From an uncultured Corynebacterium sp. (GTDB lineage: Bacteria > Actinomycetota > Actinomycetes > Mycobacteriales > Mycobacteriaceae): 8,247 nt of DNA. Shown here in pieces: positions 5,952 through 8,247 of this stretch. How positions within the stretch are numbered: position 1 is the first letter of the stretch; every line of letters begins with the position of its first letter. The DNA is taken from assembly GCA_915275065.1 (NCBI GenBank), contig CAJZGD010000113.1:1-8247 (forward strand), in the 5' to 3' direction. The notes below the pieces were generated by a model that was given only the letters and a program-made list of their open reading frames with translations, did not search any database and was not told where the DNA came from. The translations under genes and the position numbers were made by a program.

Positions 5952-6863
5952 TCAACTATGTTTATTGACAGCATCCTTCAAAGCCACGTGGAATGCCTCA
6001 TGATTCACGGGCACATCATTTCCCAGCAGCTCTTCCGCATCTTTAGCGAGATTTGTGAGTAATGTATGCGAGTAATCCGTCACAAGGTCATTCTGTAAAA
6101 CAAAATCAACCGCTTGAGCATAGGTATCCCGCCACCACGAAATGTTTTCCTTTGTGAAATAGTCTTCGCGGATATGTGTGATCGCGTCAGCTGCCTGATC
6201 TGGTGAATCCACAAGAATATTTTGGTCACCAAATCGGGAGGCAATGGTGACTTCTGGCGTTGTGCCCAATGAAAGCAGCTCTTGTACGGTGGTTTTTATC
6301 CCCGCATAGGCGTTGGTGTGGGACACCTCGGATGTCCACCGGGGAATATTGCCACCTTGCACTGCTGCCCGGTAACGGTTCACAATCCCTAACCGTGATA
6401 CCGATTCTGGCACAGCAAGAGCGATAAACGAACACTGGTATCCTGCCCGCTCAAAATTTTCAGCCTCTGCAGCCATGATCTCTGAACGTGCAAAAGTGTT
6501 TTCGATAATAATGTTGAATCTTTGCTCCCGGATGTAGGTAATGAGGGCTTTCGTCCATTCCCCCACCGGGCCATTCGATAACACGTCCATTCGAAGTGGA
6601 TCTAATTGTGAAATACGTGCGATGTCAGGGTGCAGCAATCGCAACTCGTCAGAATCTATCGCTAGCCCATCACCCATGCTCTTGAGAACATTATTGATGG
6701 TTCGGCTCTTCCCCGATCCAGGCTGCCCACCGATGAACGCTACCTGCGGCACATCATGAGGTTGAAGTTTCTTTCCTCTAATAGCTATTTGTAAATACCG
6801 TTGGAGTATGTGTTTTTGTTGTTCAATGGATACTGGAAAATCTTGAGTAGTCAGATTAGTCAT
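5952..6863 (-). CDS. Zeta/PezT-like toxin kinase
   Basis: The 303-residue protein has the zeta-toxin fold signature. Zeta/PezT toxins phosphorylate UDP-N-acetylglucosamine or related UDP-sugars and so block peptidoglycan synthesis. Walker A is GGQPGSGKSR at 45-54 with Lys52. The DxD that follows, IDSDELRLLHP at 69-79, supplies Asp72 as the likely catalytic base, by comparison with the Lys-to-Asp spacing of about 21 in zeta and PezT. A IIENTF strand (119-124) provides a conserved Glu121. An arginine cluster, Arg163 and Arg165 in NRYR and Arg175 in IPRW, matches the paired phosphate-binding arginines of the family. Length is slightly above PezT or the plasmid zeta proteins. The ATG at 6863 overlaps the stop of the upstream small gene as ATGA, the usual antitoxin-toxin arrangement. 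No frameshift or lost residue is visible, so it should be active. GC content is clearly lower than in the left part of the window, consistent with horizontal gain. Confidence 0.9.
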   Translation of the reverse strand: MTNLTTQDFPVSIEQQKHILQRYLQIAIRGKKLQPHDVPQVAFIGGQPGSGKSRTINNVLKSMGDGLAIDSDELRLLHPDIARISQLDPLRMDVLSNGPVGEWTKALITYIREQRFNIIIENTFARSEIMAAEAENFERAGYQCSFIALAVPESVSRLGIVNRYRAAVQGGNIPRWTSEVSHTNAYAGIKTTVQELLSLGTTPEVTIASRFGDQNILVDSPDQAADAITHIREDYFTKENISWWRDTYAQAVDFVLQNDLVTDYSHTLLTNLAKDAEELLGNDVPVNHEAFHVALKDAVNKHS

Positions 6864-7165
6864 GATGCCCCATCCGCTGGTGGGAGCCCGATGCCGCCCA
6901 TCATGGCGATTTCCGCATTCGCTAACCGCGCAATCGCAAGCATCTCCTCGGGATTACTATCATCTACTGTTTCGAGAAGCTGCTCAGCAGCTGCGAATTT
7001 GGCGGTCCACCACTTGTCCGCGGCACTGCTCTCATCAGCAATGTTCCTATGAACATAGGCGGCCTTCAATGCACCCAGAGCATCCTTCATGGCATCGAAT
7101 TCCGCAAACCCAATATTCCTATTAGGAGTTTCAGCGCCCGTCTCATTATTGCTGGTATCACCCAT
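6860..7165 (-). CDS. Putative antitoxin of the zeta-like toxin, unrecognised family
   Basis: This gene encodes a small acidic protein of 101 residues. I do not recognise the family. After a polar, probably disordered N-terminus (1-17) it appears to form three helices at about 19-40 (FAEFDAMKDALGALKAAYVH), 46-68 (with the pair WW at 52-53) and 71-90 (NPEEMLAIARLANAEIAMM), then a Gly/Pro tail. The size and three-helix layout recall the epsilon antitoxin of zeta, but I see no clear sequence match, and there is no helix-turn-helix as in PezA. The role is inferred from its place directly before the toxin, with a 4-bp ATGA overlap. The start at ATG 7165 has no Shine-Dalgarno and a -10-like TATACA ends 7 bases before it, so a leaderless mRNA is plausible. 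Met26 is a possible alternative start but also lacks a ribosome binding site. Confidence 0.75.
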   Translation of the reverse strand: MGDTSNNETGAETPNRNIGFAEFDAMKDALGALKAAYVHRNIADESSAADKWWTAKFAAAEQLLETVDDSNPEEMLAIARLANAEIAMMGGIGLPPADGAS

Positions 7166-7180
7166 GTTTCATGTATACCA
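7153..7180 (-). promoter_or_regulatory. Candidate promoter/operator at the antitoxin start
   Basis: TGGTAT (7153-7158) and ATACCA (7175-7180) form outer arms around CATGTTTCATG (7163-7173), an imperfect inverted repeat that straddles the antitoxin ATG. On the minus strand TATACA (7177-7172) sits where a -10 element should be if transcription begins at the A of the start codon. No good -35 hexamer is visible. Binding of a regulator here would repress the module; since the antitoxin lacks an obvious DNA-binding domain, the regulator might be encoded elsewhere. Confidence 0.35.
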
Positions 7181-7227
7181 CGGCTATTAGGGAGACGAGC
7201 GGGAGGTCGTCGACAAGCGAAATGGGG

Positions 7228-8247
7228 CTACGCGCTATCCCACTTTCGCAGGGAGGAAGCATCCGGGTAGCGGGAGGTATCGAACTGGAACAGGGGCTTG
7301 CTCTCTGCCGACGCCACGCCATCGCCCAAGGTCACTGTGTACCTATTATTGGAAACCTTGAGCGTGTCCCCACGGGTATCTAGCAGGATACGCCCAACAG
7401 TGGCCACCGTATCATTCGGAATGTTGGCCTGGGCCTTAATATTTCCGGAAGGCATATAGGTGGTGTAGAAATCGTACGGCATGCCAAAGTCAATGGAGGC
7501 GTGATTCGTGGTGCCATTCGGGCCGGCCTTGGAGTCGCCAGGCAGGGCGGTTGGTGCCTGCACCGGCCACGTCGATTCGCGCCGATTTTCGCAGGTCACT
7601 TGGGATTCGCGGATAAATGTGCACAGAACCGTCCCGTCCCCCATGGCGACCTCGGCCAACTGCGTCCCCGAGTAGTCTTCGATATTCACCTGGTGATTCG
7701 CATTGCCGTATGGCATGAGACTGATCGAATCTGTGGGCGGATAGTTCTTGGTGAAGTCAAAATTAGCGGACGTATCGCCCTGACGCTGCGGGGAGCTAAG
7801 TACCATCCGCTTGCCCTCTAGCTTATATTCGGCCTTCCGCTCCTCATCAGCCTTCTGAGGAGTGTATTTAATCGTGATTTTATCGCCTTGAACAGTAACA
7901 TCATTGACTTCCTTGGCGTATAAAAATGGCGCATCGGTGAGGAACTTGTCCTTACTGAAGAACATGACCGTCTGGCTGGAAATATCCTCCGACAACGATC
8001 CTTGATCCATGACCCCAGACGTGCCGTCTAAGGTCACCCAACTCAACTTCGCACACGGATCGAACTGGTTATCGACAACATCGAATTTGTAGAAGCTTGA
8101 CCGCAGGCTGGTGGGAATCATTTTCGGTGTCAGCCAATAGCCGAAGGCGGTTTCCGCTAAATCCAACTGTGGATTGGCGCACGATTCCGCACCCTTGGCG
8201 TCACTTTCGGTTTTCTGCGCGCCCCCGCTGTCGCCACTGGGACTGGC
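7228..8247 (-). CDS. Secreted/lipid-anchored protein, LppP/LprE-like, 5' partial
   Basis: The minus-strand frame is open to the right edge, so the start and signal peptide are outside; the TTG at 8166 is an internal Leu codon. The visible 339 residues begin with a Ser/Gly/Asp-rich linker (1-22), typical of the stretch after a lipobox cysteine. A domain follows with FDPCAKLSWVTLDG (62-75) and a TVMFFSKDKFL strand that resemble the conserved core of LppP/LprE lipoproteins; I recognise this by pattern and hold it at moderate confidence. Four cysteines, at 23, 65, 209 and 219 of the fragment, suggest two disulfides and an exported location. No catalytic motif is seen and the function of the family is not established. 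The coding region is richer in AT than the left part of the window. Its stop is 62 bp before the antitoxin start on the same strand with no clear terminator between, so read-through into the toxin module is possible. Confidence 0.75.
   Translation of the reverse strand, partial: ASPSGDSGGAQKTESDAKGAESCANPQLDLAETAFGYWLTPKMIPTSLRSSFYKFDVVDNQFDPCAKLSWVTLDGTSGVMDQGSLSEDISSQTVMFFSKDKFLTDAPFLYAKEVNDVTVQGDKITIKYTPQKADEERKAEYKLEGKRMVLSSPQRQGDTSANFDFTKNYPPTDSISLMPYGNANHQVNIEDYSGTQLAEVAMGDGTVLCTFIRESQVTCENRRESTWPVQAPTALPGDSKAGPNGTTNHASIDFGMPYDFYTTYMPSGNIKAQANIPNDTVATVGRILLDTRGDTLKVSNNRYTVTLGDGVASAESKPLFQFDTSRYPDASSLRKWDSA

Noticed and set aside
7196..7213. Hairpin GACGA...TCGTC as terminator of the secreted-protein gene
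   Set aside because: Only five pairs with an 8-base loop and no T-run on the minus strand.

Overview
The window looks like chromosomal DNA from a Corynebacterium-type actinomycete. Most of it is GC-rich (I estimate about 60% or more in the core genes). It carries a LytR-CpsA-Psr (LCP) cell-envelope ligase, a DUF5926 protein (a family found in Actinobacteria), a cytosolic glycerophosphodiester phosphodiesterase and, at the right edge, a secreted protein resembling the LppP/LprE lipoproteins of Corynebacteriales. The genus call is an inference from gene content and order; no rRNA or other strong marker is present.

Layout, left to right. (1) 1-758, plus strand: C-terminal part of an LCP protein, cut at the left edge. 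It is the only plus-strand gene called with confidence, and its last 17 bases overlap the end of the convergent gene that follows. (2) 742-3943, minus strand, transcribed right to left: an alanine/glycine:cation symporter (AGCS family), then 42 bp later an ABC-type ATPase with a near-perfect Shine-Dalgarno, then a polytopic membrane protein whose start overlaps the ATPase stop by 8 bp. The last two are almost certainly a transporter pair of unknown substrate. (3) 3944-4057: AT-rich intergenic region with a perfect 16-bp A/T-dominated palindrome, presumed to hold the symporter promoter. (4) 4058-5758, minus strand: the glycerophosphodiester phosphodiesterase gene followed after 3 bp by the DUF5926 gene, a tight two-gene unit. 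(5) 5759-5951: 193-bp intergenic region with a long bulged inverted repeat, a 10-bp-period tandem repeat and a doubtful plus-strand reading frame. (6) 5952-7165, minus strand: a toxin-antitoxin module. An unrecognised 101-residue acidic, helical protein overlaps by ATGA a 303-residue zeta/PezT-like kinase. Base composition here is clearly lower in GC than in the left part of the window. (7) 7228-8247, minus strand: a secreted or lipid-anchored protein whose N-terminus lies beyond the right edge.

The most interesting part is the toxin-antitoxin module. The toxin has the P-loop and core residues of UDP-N-acetylglucosamine kinases, but the partner is not recognisably epsilon or PezA, has no helix-turn-helix, and looks like a three-helix protein. 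Its gene seems able to start as a leaderless transcript inside an imperfect inverted repeat. The ABC ATPase with a substituted Q-loop and its unusual membrane partner form a second, less striking, uncharacterised system. No tRNA, rRNA, CRISPR array, insertion sequence or phage gene was seen.
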